DNA of 64,000 bases from Brevundimonas sp. (GTDB taxonomy: Bacteria > Pseudomonadota > Alphaproteobacteria > Caulobacterales > Caulobacteraceae), in assembly GCA_016742215.1 (NCBI GenBank), contig JACVCC010000003.1:1-64000 (forward strand). Direction: 5' to 3'. Under the pieces are notes generated by a model. That model worked only from the letters and a program-made list of their open reading frames with translations, made no database searches and was not told the origin of the DNA. Position numbers and translations under genes: made by a program. Below are positions 27,604-39,635 of the stretch, piece after piece; positions within the stretch are counted from its first letter, which is position 1; each line of letters starts with the position of its first letter.

Positions 27604-27810
27604 TCAGGCTCCGTGCGTGGACTTCCACCACATGCCGACCACCAGCAGGACGATTGCGATCGCCTGCAGCAGCACCCGCAGGCGCATCAGCTTGTTGGAA
27701 TACGACCGGGCGAAGTCGCCACCGCGATAAAGCGAATACAGGCCCAGACCCAGGGTGATCGCCACGGCGGCGATGGCCAGCAGGATCAGGATATCGAGAA
27801 CATTGCTCAT
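27604..27810 (-). CDS. twin-transmembrane HIG1-domain-like protein
   Basis: The 68-residue protein has two membrane helices (ILILLAIAAVAITLGLGLYSLYRG and LLQAIAIVLLVVGMWWK) joined by the HIG1-type loop (SYSNKLMRLRVLLQA). In alphaproteobacteria such proteins are found near cobalamin adenosyltransferase and ETF genes, as here, and mitochondrial homologues are respiratory-complex assembly factors. AAGGA precedes the ATG. Confidence 0.85.
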   Translation of the reverse strand: MSNVLDILILLAIAAVAITLGLGLYSLYRGGDFARSYSNKLMRLRVLLQAIAIVLLVVGMWWKSTHGA

Positions 27811-27954
27811 GCGGTCCTTCTAGGCCCGGCCCCGATCGTGCGCCATAGCGCGTGGCCATGCAGAGCCGCGCCTGCGATTGCGACGGATTCGCACACCCTC
27901 CTTGCGGCGCAGCTTGAGAAGCGATTGAGAGGCGCTCGCAACTAAGGGGCTGCC

Positions 27955-30363
27955 ATGTTTTCTCGTTCTCGTCTTCGTTCTGTTTCGACCCTGGCCTCCG
28001 TCGCCGCCCTGCTGACAGCCGCCGGCCCGGCGCTGGCGCAGGAAGCCGACTCCAGCCGTCTGGACGACGTCGTCGTCACCGCCGCCGGGTTTGAACAGAA
28101 GATCGTCGACGCCCCGGCCAGCATCAGCGTGATCACCGTCGAGGAGCTGCAGACGCGGCCCTACATGACCCTGCTGGACGCCGTGCGTGATCTGGAAGGC
28201 GTCGACATCGGCGAGACCCGCGACAAGACCGGCCAGGGCACCATCTCCATGCGCGGCATGGGTTCGGACTACACCCTGATCCTGATCAACGGCCGTCGCC
28301 AGAACAACCACGGCGACATCTATCCGAATAATTTCGGCGGCAACCAGTTCAACCACATCCCGCCGCTGGACTCGATCGAACGCATCGAGGTCATCCGCGG
28401 CCCGGCCTCGACCCTCTACGGCGCCGACGCCATGGGCGGGGTGATCAACATCATCACCAAACGCAATCTGGACCGCTGGGCCGGATCGATTACCACCGCC
28501 CGAACCTTCGAGACGAATGACGAGTACGGCGACGACACCACCCTGGACTTCTACGCCAGCGGACCGCTCGTTCGGGGCCTGCTGAACCTCAGTGTCCGCG
28601 GCAGCCGCTACAATCGCGACGCCTCCAACCCGGCCTACGAAACGGTCACCGACCCGGCCGGCTTCGAGCATGTCCGCTCGCTGGGCTTCGGCGGCGGCGG
28701 CAAGACGGTCGACAACGAGAACATCGCCGGCGGCCTGACCCTGACCTGGACGCCGACGGCGACCCAGACGGTGACGTTCGATTACGACACCTCGCGTCAG
28801 GAGTATAACAACGCCATCCAGATCAATGACGCCGGCCAGCCGGAGTACCCGGTCGGCACCGTCGACAACATCGACAGCATCTGGAGCGCCGGAAACTTCT
28901 GTCTCGGCGGGACGGGCTCCAACGCGGCCGCCTGCGGCGCCTCGGGCGGCGTCTGGTCGCGCCGCGCCAACCCTCGCGCCGGCTACGCCCCGGCCCAGGA
29001 GTTCACCCGCGACGCCTGGACGGTGACCCACGACGGCGACTGGGGCTTCGGCACGACGCGCGTGTCGCTGTCGCATGTGGCCACCAACAATGACGGCCGC
29101 ACCCTGCCGTTCACGGTCGCCGAGCGCGAGCTGCTGCTGACCATGATCGACGGCACGGGGGCCTATGCCGGCCAGTCGCTGGCCCAGCGCCGCGCCGCGG
29201 CCGAGGCGACCTTCCTGCCGCGCCCGAAACGGACGCTGGAGAGCGCCCAGTATACCCTCGACGCCCAGATGACCGTGCCCTTCGAGATGTCCGGCGAACA
29301 TACCGTCGTGGCCGGGCTGCAGGTCATTCGCGGCGAGCTGACCGACGGCGTCTTCGGCATGGAGGCCGGCACGCCGGGCCAGAAGCAGGAGCACAACATG
29401 TGGTCGCTGTTCGCCGAGGACACCTGGCGGATTGTCGAGCCCTTCGCCCTGACGGCCGGCATCCGCTACGACGACCATGAAGTGTTCGGCGACCACTTCA
29501 GCCCGCGCCTGTACGGTGTCTACAGCCTGAACGACCAGTGGACGGTGAAGGGCGGGGTCTCGACCGGCTTCAAGACGCCCAAGACCACCCAGCTGTACGA
29601 CGGCATCACCGGCTTCGGCGGCCAGGGCACCTCGCCCATGTTCGGCAACCCCGACCTGCAGCCCGAGACCAGCGTCAGCACCGAACTGGCCGTCTATTGG
29701 GAAGCCCCGGCCGGCCATAACTTCAACATCACCGCCTTCCGCAACACCTTCGAGGACAAGATCGCCAACCAGCCTTGCGGCGGCGGCACGGCCCTGCCCT
29801 GCGCCGCCAGCGGCGAGTATGCGGATCTCGGCTATGGCAGCAGCAACCGCGCCACCAACATCGACGAGGTCGAGATCCTCGGGGTCGAGGTCGCCGGTCG
29901 CTGGCGGATCCTGGACACCCTCAGCCTGCGCGGGAACTACACCTGGACCGACAGCGAGCAGAAGAGCGGCGCGGAGATCGGCCGTCCGCTGGGCAACAGC
30001 GCCCGGCACATGGCCAACGCCTCGCTGGACTGGCAGGTCACCGACCGGCTCAACCTGCTGCTGACGGGCGAGACCCGTTCGGACCGCTACCGCGGCCTGC
30101 ACGCCATCACCGGCGAGGAGCTGTTCTACGAGAGCTACAGCGTCTTCCACCTCGGCGGCTCGTTCGAGCTGACCTCGTGGCTGACCCTGAACGGCCGGGT
30201 GAACAACCTGCTGGACGAGGACTTCACCGCCTATGACGCCGAGTTCCGCGACCTGAACAGCGACGGCGACTTCCGCGACACCAACGAGGCCCTGTTCCTC
30301 GATCACTACAACAACAAGGACAAGGGCCGCAGCTTCTGGCTGGGCCTGAACGCCCGCTTCTGA
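27955..30363 (+). CDS. TonB-dependent outer-membrane receptor, siderophore type
   Basis: The 802-residue protein has a signal peptide ending in GPALAQE, a TonB-box-like start DDVVVTAAGFEQ, the plug domain with GTISMRGMGSDYTLILINGRRQNNH and IERIEVIRGPASTLYGADAMGGVINIITK, then a 22-strand barrel, with the C-terminal phenylalanine used by the Bam complex. The loops FKTPKTTQLYDG and FGNPDLQPETS and the similarity pattern point to the FepA/CirA subgroup (ferric siderophore or related ligand). I could not identify a convincing iron-regulator box upstream. The substrate is unknown. Confidence 0.93.
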   Translation: MFSRSRLRSVSTLASVAALLTAAGPALAQEADSSRLDDVVVTAAGFEQKIVDAPASISVITVEELQTRPYMTLLDAVRDLEGVDIGETRDKTGQGTISMRGMGSDYTLILINGRRQNNHGDIYPNNFGGNQFNHIPPLDSIERIEVIRGPASTLYGADAMGGVINIITKRNLDRWAGSITTARTFETNDEYGDDTTLDFYASGPLVRGLLNLSVRGSRYNRDASNPAYETVTDPAGFEHVRSLGFGGGGKTVDNENIAGGLTLTWTPTATQTVTFDYDTSRQEYNNAIQINDAGQPEYPVGTVDNIDSIWSAGNFCLGGTGSNAAACGASGGVWSRRANPRAGYAPAQEFTRDAWTVTHDGDWGFGTTRVSLSHVATNNDGRTLPFTVAERELLLTMIDGTGAYAGQSLAQRRAAAEATFLPRPKRTLESAQYTLDAQMTVPFEMSGEHTVVAGLQVIRGELTDGVFGMEAGTPGQKQEHNMWSLFAEDTWRIVEPFALTAGIRYDDHEVFGDHFSPRLYGVYSLNDQWTVKGGVSTGFKTPKTTQLYDGITGFGGQGTSPMFGNPDLQPETSVSTELAVYWEAPAGHNFNITAFRNTFEDKIANQPCGGGTALPCAASGEYADLGYGSSNRATNIDEVEILGVEVAGRWRILDTLSLRGNYTWTDSEQKSGAEIGRPLGNSARHMANASLDWQVTDRLNLLLTGETRSDRYRGLHAITGEELFYESYSVFHLGGSFELTSWLTLNGRVNNLLDEDFTAYDAEFRDLNSDGDFRDTNEALFLDHYNNKDKGRSFWLGLNARF

Positions 30364-30469
30364 CCGGGTCACGCCGGGGGCGTCCTGCGACGCTCCCGGT
30401 AATCCGTGACAACCAGGCTAAGCGGTTGGTTATCTTTTTCAGGTTGTATGGCGTCTTCCGAGGGGCCCG

Positions 30470-31588
30470 ATGACCGACCGTGCGATCCGAAATCTGGCCC
30501 ACCTCCGCAAGTCGGCGTCGACGGCGCGCGTGCTCAATCTGCTGAAGGTCTACAACGACCACCGACGCGACCCGGAGTACGCGCAGAAGCCGATCTTCCG
30601 CACCGTGGCGCTCAACCGCGCCCTGATCATCAAGCATCGCCTGCGTCGCAACGAGTTCGACAGCTTCCATCTGCGGCGACAGGTGGCGACGAAGGTGGTC
30701 ATTCCCATCGACAGCGACGACCTGAAGACCGGCGGCCGCTACGTCTTCGTCGACCAGCGCAATTTCGAGCGGCTGATGCAGGAGACCTTCGGCATCGAGC
30801 CGGGGCATCCGGATTTGACGACCTTGCGCCTGATGGATGCCCTGCCCTCGCTCGATCCCTTCTTGCTGCGCGAGCAGCTGAAGCGTGGCGGGATCGAGCC
30901 CGCGGCCTGCTACTTCTCCATCAGCGACGCCGACCTCGACCGGATGCTGGCCTTCGTCGAGGGCGAGATCCGCCCGCTTGTCACTCTCAGCCTCGGTGAC
31001 GACATCGAGACTGTCGGCTCGACCCGTAGGCTGGCCGGGAAGATCCTCGCGAGCGACCCGGGCGACCGTATGGAGGCGCTGCGCGAGACTCTGCAGTTGC
31101 ACCCGGACGAATACCAGGAGGGCGTCTTCTGCTGGAAGGGCTTCCTCTATTACAAATGGGTCCTGTCCAGCCTGATGGCGGATGTCGCGGCCGTGGCCGA
31201 TGCGGTGGCCACCGTGACCCCGCTGGGCAAGGTCGACCGCACCTCGCGCGAGTATCTGGACCGCGGCAGACGGGTTCTGCACGAGCGGATCATGAAGACC
31301 TGCGAGGAGGTCTCGGGCACCTTGCGCATCTATGACGACGCCTACGCCGACCTGACGGTCAACGGAAAGCCCGCCGCCTTCCGCGACTTCCTGCTGAAAG
31401 CCCCGCGCCTGTTCACCCGGCTGGGGGAGCAGCTGGGGGCAGTGCAGCACGTGATCAGCTTCTGGCGTTTCCGCTTCGCCCCCGGCGCACCCCCGGTCAG
31501 CGTCGACGAGCTGATCGACGTCTTCATGGACTTCGAGACCGGTCTGGCCGACCGGGATCAGGAACTCGGCCAGCGAATGGTGGCCTGA
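30470..31588 (+). CDS. hypothetical protein, unrecognised family
   Basis: The 372-residue cytoplasmic protein has no signal peptide or membrane segment. Features: a basic N-terminus (NLAHLRKSASTARVLNLLKVYNDHRR), a central DLKTGGRYVFVDQRNFERLMQETFG block, and a largely helical C-terminal half (WKGFLYYKWVLSSLMADVAAVADAVATVTPLG, then RFAPGAPPVSVDELIDVFMDFETG). It is well-formed codon-wise and followed by its own terminator, so it is real. I do not recognise a domain; it may be a lineage-restricted family. Confidence 0.8.
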   Translation: MTDRAIRNLAHLRKSASTARVLNLLKVYNDHRRDPEYAQKPIFRTVALNRALIIKHRLRRNEFDSFHLRRQVATKVVIPIDSDDLKTGGRYVFVDQRNFERLMQETFGIEPGHPDLTTLRLMDALPSLDPFLLREQLKRGGIEPAACYFSISDADLDRMLAFVEGEIRPLVTLSLGDDIETVGSTRRLAGKILASDPGDRMEALRETLQLHPDEYQEGVFCWKGFLYYKWVLSSLMADVAAVADAVATVTPLGKVDRTSREYLDRGRRVLHERIMKTCEEVSGTLRIYDDAYADLTVNGKPAAFRDFLLKAPRLFTRLGEQLGAVQHVISFWRFRFAPGAPPVSVDELIDVFMDFETGLADRDQELGQRMVA

Positions 31589-31594
31589 ACGAAA

Positions 31595-31624
31595 AAGGCC
31601 CGGCGGATTGCTCCGCCGGGCCTT
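31595..31624 (+). terminator. terminator between convergent 30470-31588 gene and ahcY
   Basis: A perfect 13-bp inverted repeat (AAGGCCCGGCGGA and TCCGCCGGGCCTT) with loop TTGC. The A-run before it and the T-run inside its 3' arm make it usable from both strands. Confidence 0.85.
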
Positions 31625-31648
31625 CCCGTCTCCGCCTTCAGGCGAGGA

Positions 31649-33040
31649 TCAATAGCGGTAGTGCGAGGGCTTGAACGGGCCTTCGGTCGGCACGCCGATG
31701 TAGTCGGCCTGTTCCTTCTTCAGCACGGTCAGCTGGGCGCCCAGCTTGGCCAGGTGCAGGAAGGCGACCTTCTCGTCCAGGTGCTTGGGCAGGGTGTAGA
31801 CGTTGTTGTCGTACGCCTTGATGTTGGTCCACAGCTCGATCTGGGCCAGCGTCTGGTTGGTGAACGAGGCCGACATCACGAACGACGGGTGGCCCGTGGC
31901 GTTGCCCAGGTTCACCAGACGGCCTTCCGACAGCAGGATGATCTTCTTGCCGTCCGGGAACTCGATGTGGTGCACCTGCGGCTTGATCTCGTCCCACTTG
32001 AAGTTCTTCAGGCCGGCGACCTGAATCTCCGAGTCGAAGTGACCGATGTTGCAGACGATGGCGTTGTTCCGCATCGCGCGCATGTGCTCGACGGTGATGA
32101 CGTCCTTGTTGCCCGTCGCGGTGACGAAGATGTCGGCCTTGTCGGCGACGTCGTCGAGGGTCTGGACCTCATAGCCTTCCATCGCCGCCTGCAGGGCGCA
32201 GATCGGGTCGATCTCGGTGACGATCACGCGGGCGCCGCCCTGGCGCAGCGAGGCGGCCGAGCCCTTGCCCACGTCGCCGTAGCCGCAGACCACCGCGACC
32301 TTGCCGGACAGCATGACGTCGGTGCCGCGACGGATCGCGTCCACCAGCGATTCACGGCAGCCGTACAGGTTGTCGAACTTCGACTTGGTGACGCTGTCGT
32401 TGACGTTGATCGCCGGGAACGGCAGTTCGCCGCGCTCGGCCATCTGGTACAGGCGGTGCACGCCGGTGGTGGTCTCTTCCGACACGCCGCCGATCGCGTC
32501 GCGGATGGCCGAATAGAAGCCCGGCTTCTCCTTCAGGTACCGCTTCATGACCTTGTAGAGGGCTTCCTCTTCCTCATTGGTCGGGTTGTCGAGGACCGAG
32601 GCGTCCTTCTCGGCCTTCGGGCCGAGCACGCACAGCAGGGTCGCGTCGCCGCCGTCGTCGAGGATCAGGTTCGGGTAGCCGCCGTCGGCCCACTCGAAGA
32701 TCTTGTGGGCGTAGTCCCAGTACTCTTCCAGCGTCTCGCCCTTGACGGCGAACACCGGGGTCTTGTTGGCGGCGATGGCGGCCGCGGCGTGGTCCTGGGT
32801 CGAGAAGATGTTGCACGAGGCCCAGCGGACTTCGGCGCCCAGGGCTTCCAGCGTCTGGATCAGCACGGCGGTCTGGATCGTCATGTGCAGCGAACCGGCG
32901 ATCCGCGCGCCCTTCAGCGGCTGCGCCTTGCCGTATTCGGCGCGCAGAGCCATCAGGCCGGGCATCTCGGTTTCGGCGATCGCGATTTCCTTGTTGCCGA
33001 AGTCGGCAAGCGAGATGTCGCGGACGATGTAGTCGGTCAT
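31649..33040 (-). CDS. ahcY: adenosylhomocysteinase
   Basis: The 463-residue enzyme hydrolyses S-adenosylhomocysteine to adenosine and homocysteine, keeping methylation running. Signatures: [41 protein letters not shown], the NAD-binding [29 protein letters not shown] and [27 protein letters not shown], and the conserved C-terminus PFKPSHYRY. It includes the roughly 40-residue insertion near [25 protein letters not shown] seen in long-form bacterial enzymes. A palindrome upstream (33106-33125) may be its operator. Confidence 0.98.
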   Translation of the reverse strand: MTDYIVRDISLADFGNKEIAIAETEMPGLMALRAEYGKAQPLKGARIAGSLHMTIQTAVLIQTLEALGAEVRWASCNIFSTQDHAAAAIAANKTPVFAVKGETLEEYWDYAHKIFEWADGGYPNLILDDGGDATLLCVLGPKAEKDASVLDNPTNEEEEALYKVMKRYLKEKPGFYSAIRDAIGGVSEETTTGVHRLYQMAERGELPFPAINVNDSVTKSKFDNLYGCRESLVDAIRRGTDVMLSGKVAVVCGYGDVGKGSAASLRQGGARVIVTEIDPICALQAAMEGYEVQTLDDVADKADIFVTATGNKDVITVEHMRAMRNNAIVCNIGHFDSEIQVAGLKNFKWDEIKPQVHHIEFPDGKKIILLSEGRLVNLGNATGHPSFVMSASFTNQTLAQIELWTNIKAYDNNVYTLPKHLDEKVAFLHLAKLGAQLTVLKKEQADYIGVPTEGPFKPSHYRY

Positions 33041-33105
33041 GGATCTGTTCCCGGTCCGTGGTTTGGCGCGCGTATAGACCGCCGCAGCCCGAACCGCAAG
33101 AAACC

Positions 33106-33125
33106 CATAAAGACATCCTTATATG
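33106..33125. promoter_or_regulatory. palindromic operator-like site upstream of ahcY
   Basis: CATAAAGACATCCTTATATG is a near-perfect palindrome of the form ATAAAGA-N-N-TCTTTAT, standing out as an AT-rich island 66-85 bases before ahcY and in the divergent gap to the 33194 gene. From memory, such palindromes are bound by ArsR-type homocysteine/SAH-responsive regulators (SahR-like) before methionine-cycle genes in alphaproteobacteria. The assignment to a protein is inference. Confidence 0.5.
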
Positions 33126-33193
33126 ATTGCCCGCTGGCGGAGCGGCGCGATCTGCGCTCTGGTGGCGGCTTTCGGACGTTCGGGGAGGAATGG

Positions 33194-34516
33194 ATGAAGC
33201 GGATTGCGATGGGCGCGGCGGCGCTGGCGCTGATGGCGACGCCGGTGTGGGCGCAGACCCCCGCCTCGGAAGCCGGACCGGTCACCCTGATCCAGGCCGG
33301 CCGCCTGCTGGATCGACCCGGCCAGGCCCCGCGCGGCCCATCGACCGTGGTCGTTCGCGACGGGCTGGTTGTCGAGGTCCGCGACGGCTTCGTGGACGCC
33401 TCGGCCTTCCCCGGCGCGACCGTGATCGACCAGCGGGACCGTTTCGTCCTGCCGGGCCTGATCGACAGCCATGTGCATCTGGTCTCGGACTTCGGCGGTC
33501 AGGCCGGTCTGGTGTCCGAGATGACAGAGAACCTTCCGGCCCACGCCTTCCGGGCCGCCGACAACGCCCGCAAGACCCTAATGGCCGGCTTCACCACGGT
33601 CCGGAATCTCGGCGACAGCGGCGGCGTCACCCTGGCGCTCGCCGACGAGACCGCCGCCCACCGCCTGCCCGGGCCGCGCATCATCGATTCCGGCAACAGC
33701 ATCTCCACCACCTCCGGCCATATGGATGGCCGCCTCGGCTTCAACGACGACCTGCGCGAGGTCCTGCCCCACGACAACGTCTGCAATGGCGTCGAAAGCT
33801 GCCGCGAGGCTGTTCGTATCCAGGTCGGCCGGGGCGCCCGGGTCATCAAGATCGCCACCACCGGCGGGGTGAACAGCCGCATCGGCGCCGGGCTGGGCGC
33901 GCAGATGTTCGAGGACGAGGCCCGCGCCCTGATCGACACGGCCCACCTGTACGGTCTGCGCGTCGCCGTCCACGCCCACGGGGCGGACGGGATCAACATG
34001 GCCCTGCGTCTGGGCGCCGACTCCATCGAGCACGGCACCATCTTCGACGACGAGACCCTGCGCCTGTTCCGTCAGTCGGGAGCCTACTATGTCCCGACCC
34101 TGTCGACCGTGAACGGCTACATCGAGCGGCTGGCCGCCGATCCGAACGCCTATTCGGCCGAGGTCCTGCCCAAGATCCGCTGGCGCATCGAGATTACCGG
34201 GCAATCGCTGCGCCGCGCCGTCCCGGCCGGCGTCCGCATCGCCTTCGGCACCGACGCGGGGGTGTCGAAGCACGGCCGCAACGCCGACGAGTTCGCCCTG
34301 ATGGTCCAGCACGGCATGACGCCGATGCAGGCGATCCAGGCCGCGACCGTCAATGCCGCGGATCTTCTGGGTCTGGCGCAGGAGGTCGGCTCCATCGAGC
34401 CCGGCAAGCGCGCCGACATCATCGCCGTGGACGGCGACCCGCTGACGGATGTCGCCGTCCTGACCTCGATGGACTTCGTCATGCGCGACGGCCGGGTGTA
34501 TCGCGACGAGGAGTGA
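33194..34516 (+). CDS. exported metal-dependent amidohydrolase (Xaa-Pro/imidazolonepropionase-like)
   Basis: The 440-residue protein has a signal peptide ([18 protein letters not shown]) and a complete binuclear metal site: DSHVHL (two His), the carboxylated lysine in [16 protein letters not shown] and IEHGT (two further His) and FGTDAG (catalytic Asp). The C-terminal [30 protein letters not shown] is typical of the family, which includes prolidases and carboxypeptidase-like enzymes. The ATG at 33194 has GGGGAGGA upstream. It is a third member of the superfamily in the window, besides the pair at 19665-22507. Confidence 0.92.
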   Translation: MKRIAMGAAALALMATPVWAQTPASEAGPVTLIQAGRLLDRPGQAPRGPSTVVVRDGLVVEVRDGFVDASAFPGATVIDQRDRFVLPGLIDSHVHLVSDFGGQAGLVSEMTENLPAHAFRAADNARKTLMAGFTTVRNLGDSGGVTLALADETAAHRLPGPRIIDSGNSISTTSGHMDGRLGFNDDLREVLPHDNVCNGVESCREAVRIQVGRGARVIKIATTGGVNSRIGAGLGAQMFEDEARALIDTAHLYGLRVAVHAHGADGINMALRLGADSIEHGTIFDDETLRLFRQSGAYYVPTLSTVNGYIERLAADPNAYSAEVLPKIRWRIEITGQSLRRAVPAGVRIAFGTDAGVSKHGRNADEFALMVQHGMTPMQAIQAATVNAADLLGLAQEVGSIEPGKRADIIAVDGDPLTDVAVLTSMDFVMRDGRVYRDEE

Positions 34517-34559
34517 TCCGGCTTGGCGGTTAGCGCGGGCAGGGCTAGGACACCCGCCC

Positions 34560-35555
34560 ATGACCCTCGACCTCGCCACGCCCCGCCACAACTGGACGCT
34601 CGAAGAGGTGGAGGCGCTGTTCGCCCGGCCCTTCATGGAACTGGTGTTCGACGCCGCGACCGTGCACCGCCGCTGGTTTGATCCGTCCGAGGTGCAGAAG
34701 AGCCAGCTGCTGTCCATCAAGACCGGCGGCTGCGCCGAGAACTGCGGCTACTGCTCACAATCCGCCAGCTTCCGCACCGGCTTGAAGGCCGAGAAGCTGA
34801 TGGACACCTCGGCGGTGCTGGCCGAGGCGATGGCGGCGCGGGCTGGCGGCGCCTCCCGCTTCTGCATGGGCGCGGCCTGGCGGGAGCTGAAGGATCGCGA
34901 TACGCCGAAGCTGGCCGCGATGATTTCCGGGGTCAAGGCGCTTGGGCTGGAGACCTGTGCGACGCTGGGGATGCTGACCGCCGATCAGGCGAAGCAGCTG
35001 AAGGCCGCGGGCCTCGACTATTACAATCACAACCTCGACACTGGCCCGGACTATTACGCCGAGGTCGTCACCACCCGCACCTGGGACGACCGCATCGACA
35101 CCCTGCGGCACGTCCGCGAGGCGGGCATGGCCACCTGCTGCGGCGGCATCGTCGGCATGGGAGAGGCCCGGCGCGACCGGGCGGGCCTGCTGCACGCCCT
35201 GGCGACCCTGCCCGAGCACCCCGACAGCCTGCCGGTCAACGCCCTGGTGCCGGTCACCGGCACGCCGCTGGGCGAGCGGGTGCTGAAGGAGGGCCAGATC
35301 GATCCGATCGAGTTCGTCCGCACGGTCGCGGTCGCCCGTCTGGTCTGTCCGAAGGCCATGGTGCGGCTGTCCGCCGGTCGCGAGACCATGAGCCCGGAGA
35401 TGCAGGCGCTCTGCTTCCTCGCCGGCGCCAATTCGATCTTCGTGGGCGGCAAGCTGCTGACAACCCCGAACCCCGAGCAGGACGAGGACGCCCGCCTTTT
35501 CGCCCTGCTGGACCTGCGCCCGCTGGAGCCCCGGGCGGTCGAGGCCGTGGCCTGA
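34560..35555 (+). CDS. bioB: biotin synthase
   Basis: The 331-residue radical SAM enzyme inserts sulfur into dethiobiotin. The radical-SAM cluster motif CAENCGYC (Cys58, Cys62, Cys65) is followed by SQSASFRTG; other family motifs are [23 protein letters not shown] and AGRETM with the C-terminal [17 protein letters not shown]. No other biotin genes are in the window. Confidence 0.98.
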   Translation: MTLDLATPRHNWTLEEVEALFARPFMELVFDAATVHRRWFDPSEVQKSQLLSIKTGGCAENCGYCSQSASFRTGLKAEKLMDTSAVLAEAMAARAGGASRFCMGAAWRELKDRDTPKLAAMISGVKALGLETCATLGMLTADQAKQLKAAGLDYYNHNLDTGPDYYAEVVTTRTWDDRIDTLRHVREAGMATCCGGIVGMGEARRDRAGLLHALATLPEHPDSLPVNALVPVTGTPLGERVLKEGQIDPIEFVRTVAVARLVCPKAMVRLSAGRETMSPEMQALCFLAGANSIFVGGKLLTTPNPEQDEDARLFALLDLRPLEPRAVEAVA

Positions 35556-35563
35556 AGCGAAAA

Positions 35564-35591
35564 CCGCCTCCCCGCTTGCGCCGGAAGGCGG
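35564..35591 (-). terminator. terminator after the 35616-36011 gene
   Basis: On the minus strand CCGCCTTCC pairs with GGGGAGGCGG (9 bp, one G-T) around an 8- to 9-base loop, followed by TTTT. It also lies just past the convergent bioB stop. Confidence 0.65.
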
Positions 35592-35615
35592 CTCTCTCAT
35601 CCGCCGACTACGGAA

Positions 35616-36011
35616 TCAGCGGGTGTAGTAGTAGTCCGCGATCTGGCAGACGTTGACGCCGAAGCGGGTCAGCTCCTGGCCATTGGTGAAGCGGGCCTTG
35701 AAGTCGTACATGCAGGCGCCCGAGCCATCGTCGATGTTCATCATCACGCTGCGGCCGACGGACAGGACGCTGGAACCCAGCATGTCTTCCTGCCAGCTGT
35801 TGACCCGGCTGTCCGAGGCATAGAAGTGGGTCATCGTCCAGCCGGTCTGGTTATGGATTCGGACCCGGCGGTTCAGACCGTCACGCGACTGGATGGTGAT
35901 GGTCGTCACCTTCTCGGCCGCGATCAGCGGCTCGGCGGCGGTGGCGATGGAGGCGGTCCCCAGGGCGGCGGCGATCAACGCGGCGCGGGCGACGGTCTTG
36001 AAAGCAATCAT
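35616..36011 (-). CDS. hypothetical periplasmic protein
   Basis: The 131-residue protein has a signal peptide (ARAALIAAALGTASIATAAE). The mature domain has the recurring pattern VRIHNQTGWTMTHFYASDSRVNSWQEDMLGSSVLSVG through CMYDFKARFTNGQEL and VNVC. Two cysteines near the end probably form a disulfide. Similar domains occur in several exported proteins of alphaproteobacteria, but I know no function. It is divergent from dnaK. Confidence 0.8.
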   Translation of the reverse strand: MIAFKTVARAALIAAALGTASIATAAEPLIAAEKVTTITIQSRDGLNRRVRIHNQTGWTMTHFYASDSRVNSWQEDMLGSSVLSVGRSVMMNIDDGSGACMYDFKARFTNGQELTRFGVNVCQIADYYYTR

Positions 36012-36131
36012 GTCTGTTCTCCCCAGCCGGCGTGATTGTCGGCTCCTTCGATGACGCTGTTATGCGGGACGGGAGAGGGTGAGTCTTCTGACGAGGTCTG
36101 ACGAGGAATCTCGTCTGCGGGACAATAGGGG

Positions 36132-36159
36132 CTTGCAGGGCCGGGGGTGTTTCCCATAT
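36132..36159 (+). promoter_or_regulatory. heat-shock (sigma-32-like) promoter of dnaK
   Basis: CTTGCA at 36132-36137 and CCCATAT at 36153-36159, with a 15-base spacer, match the sigma-32 pattern (CTTGAA, then CCCCAT) and stand about 150 bases before the dnaK start in the right direction. This fits the known heat induction of dnaK in alphaproteobacteria. No transcription start can be seen from sequence alone. Confidence 0.6.
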
Positions 36160-36307
36160 CGGCGACAACCCGTCGAAAACCCCGCAACCCGTGGGGGCTT
36201 CGACATCCTCAAACGACCAGAACCGGAAAACGGGGGCGGTCACGCGCGGCGCTTCGCTTTAAAAGGCCGCCGCATCGCCCGCTGTATGGAGTGAAAAGAC
36301 AAAGCCC

Positions 36308-38215
<1,908 letters not shown>

Positions 38216-38240
38216 GTCACACCTGACGCGGAAACGATAT

Positions 38241-38275
38241 GGCCCCGCTTGTCCTTCGACGGGCGGGGCCTTTTT
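38241..38275 (+). terminator. terminator after dnaK
   Basis: Stem GGCCCCGC with GCGGGGCC, extended by GTC/GAC across an internal bulge, followed by TTTTT. It separates dnaK from dnaJ and would reduce read-through. Confidence 0.85.
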
Positions 38276-38385
38276 GTGAAACTTGCATCATTGGATCGGG
38301 CGCCCATGTCAGCCCGGTCAACGCTTCGCTTCAGGCGCCGGGAACAGGGCCGCAGCGAGGGCGAGAGTAAGAGGACGAACGCCGG

Positions 38386-39567
38386 ATGGCGCGTGACTAT
38401 TACGAGGTTCTGGGTGTCGAACGGACGATCGACGCCGCCGGTCTGAAATCGGCCTATCGCAAGCTGGCGATGCAGCACCATCCTGACCGCAACGGCGGCT
38501 CGGAAGAGTCGATGGCGATCTTCAAGGAGATCTCCGAGGCCTACACCGTCCTGTCCGACGAGCAGAAGCGCGCCGCCTACGACCGCTTCGGCCACGCCGG
38601 CGTCAACGGCGGCATGGGCGGCGGCGGCCAGGGGCAGGGCTTCCACGACATCAACGACATCTTCTCCCAAGTCTTCGGCGACGCCTTCGGGGACGTCTTC
38701 GGCGCCCAGCGTGGCGGCGGCGGACGCCAGTCTGGCCCGCGTCGCGGCTCGGACCTGCGCTACGACCTCGAGATCACGCTGGAGCAGGCCTACAAGGGCG
38801 CCGACGTCGAGATTTCCGTCCCGACCACCGCGACCTGCGACACCTGCGAGGGCTCCGGCGCGAAGAAGGGCGCCAAGCCGACCACCTGCTCGACCTGCAA
38901 TGGCGCCGGACGCGTCCGTCAGGCCAACGGCTTCTTCCAGATGGAGCGCACCTGCCCGCACTGCGGCGGTCAGGGCAGCCGCCTGTCCCAGGCCGACACC
39001 TGCACCAGCTGTCTGGGCCACGGTCAGGTCCGCAAGAACCGCGTCCTGAACCTGAAGGTCCCCGCCGGTGTCGACGACGGCTCGCGCATCCGCCTGTCGG
39101 GCGAGGGGGACGCCGGTCAGCGCGGCGGTCCGCGCGGCGACCTCTACGTCTTCCTGTCGGTGACCCCGCACGAGCTGTTCGAGCGCGACAACCTCGATCT
39201 GCTGGTCACCGTCCCGGTCTCCATGACCACCGCGGCGCTGGGCGGCGAGATCGACGCCCCCTGTCTGGTGTCCGAGGCCTGCGACGGTCGCTGCAAGGCG
39301 CCGGTGACGGTCCCCGCGGGAGCCCAGACCGGCAAGACCGTCCGCATCAAGGGCAAGGGCATGCCCCACCTGAACGGTCGCCAGCGCGGCGATCTGGTGG
39401 TGGAGCTGTTCGTCGAGACCCCCACCGACCTGACGCCCCGCCAGAAGGAGCTGCTGGAAGAGCTGGCCGCCTCGCTGGGCGACACCCAGACGCCGAAGAA
39501 CGCCTCCTTCGCCGGCAAGGCCAAACGCTTCTGGGCCGACATTCTGGGTTCGGAGAACGCGCAGTAG
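38386..39567 (+). CDS. dnaJ: chaperone DnaJ (Hsp40)
   Basis: The 393-residue co-chaperone stimulates the DnaK ATPase. The J domain (residues 1-70) contains the HPD triad ([10 protein letters not shown]); a Gly-rich region with [10 protein letters not shown] follows; then four zinc-binding repeats [24 protein letters not shown] and CTSCLGHG; then the C-terminal substrate domain. A short insertion ([20 protein letters not shown]) with two extra cysteines lies in the C-terminal domain and is not typical of E. coli DnaJ. Confidence 0.98.
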   Translation: MARDYYEVLGVERTIDAAGLKSAYRKLAMQHHPDRNGGSEESMAIFKEISEAYTVLSDEQKRAAYDRFGHAGVNGGMGGGGQGQGFHDINDIFSQVFGDAFGDVFGAQRGGGGRQSGPRRGSDLRYDLEITLEQAYKGADVEISVPTTATCDTCEGSGAKKGAKPTTCSTCNGAGRVRQANGFFQMERTCPHCGGQGSRLSQADTCTSCLGHGQVRKNRVLNLKVPAGVDDGSRIRLSGEGDAGQRGGPRGDLYVFLSVTPHELFERDNLDLLVTVPVSMTTAALGGEIDAPCLVSEACDGRCKAPVTVPAGAQTGKTVRIKGKGMPHLNGRQRGDLVVELFVETPTDLTPRQKELLEELAASLGDTQTPKNASFAGKAKRFWADILGSENAQ

Positions 39568-39635
39568 CCGCGCCGCAATCTGGTCAAGTTAGCGAATTCA
39601 TCCATTGTGCGGATGAACTCTTCGAGGGGATCGAT

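Noticed and set aside
27811..27954. iron-regulator box before the TonB receptor
   Set aside because: Some weak inverted words (TGCGA...TCGCA) occur, but none matches a Fur or RirA consensus well enough to annotate.
27820..30372. 850-codon frame opposite the TonB receptor gene
   Set aside because: Antisense shadow. The receptor frame has a signal peptide, plug and barrel motifs, while this one is Val/Gly/Ala-rich with no domain.
33041..33105. SAM/SAH riboswitch before ahcY
   Set aside because: The leader is short and shows no recognisable pseudoknot core; the palindrome looks like a protein-binding site.
36286..36294. ATG-GAG-TGA mini-frame before dnaK
   Set aside because: A start-stop frame is possible as a leader, but it is only two codons, has no ribosome binding site of its own, and can arise by chance.
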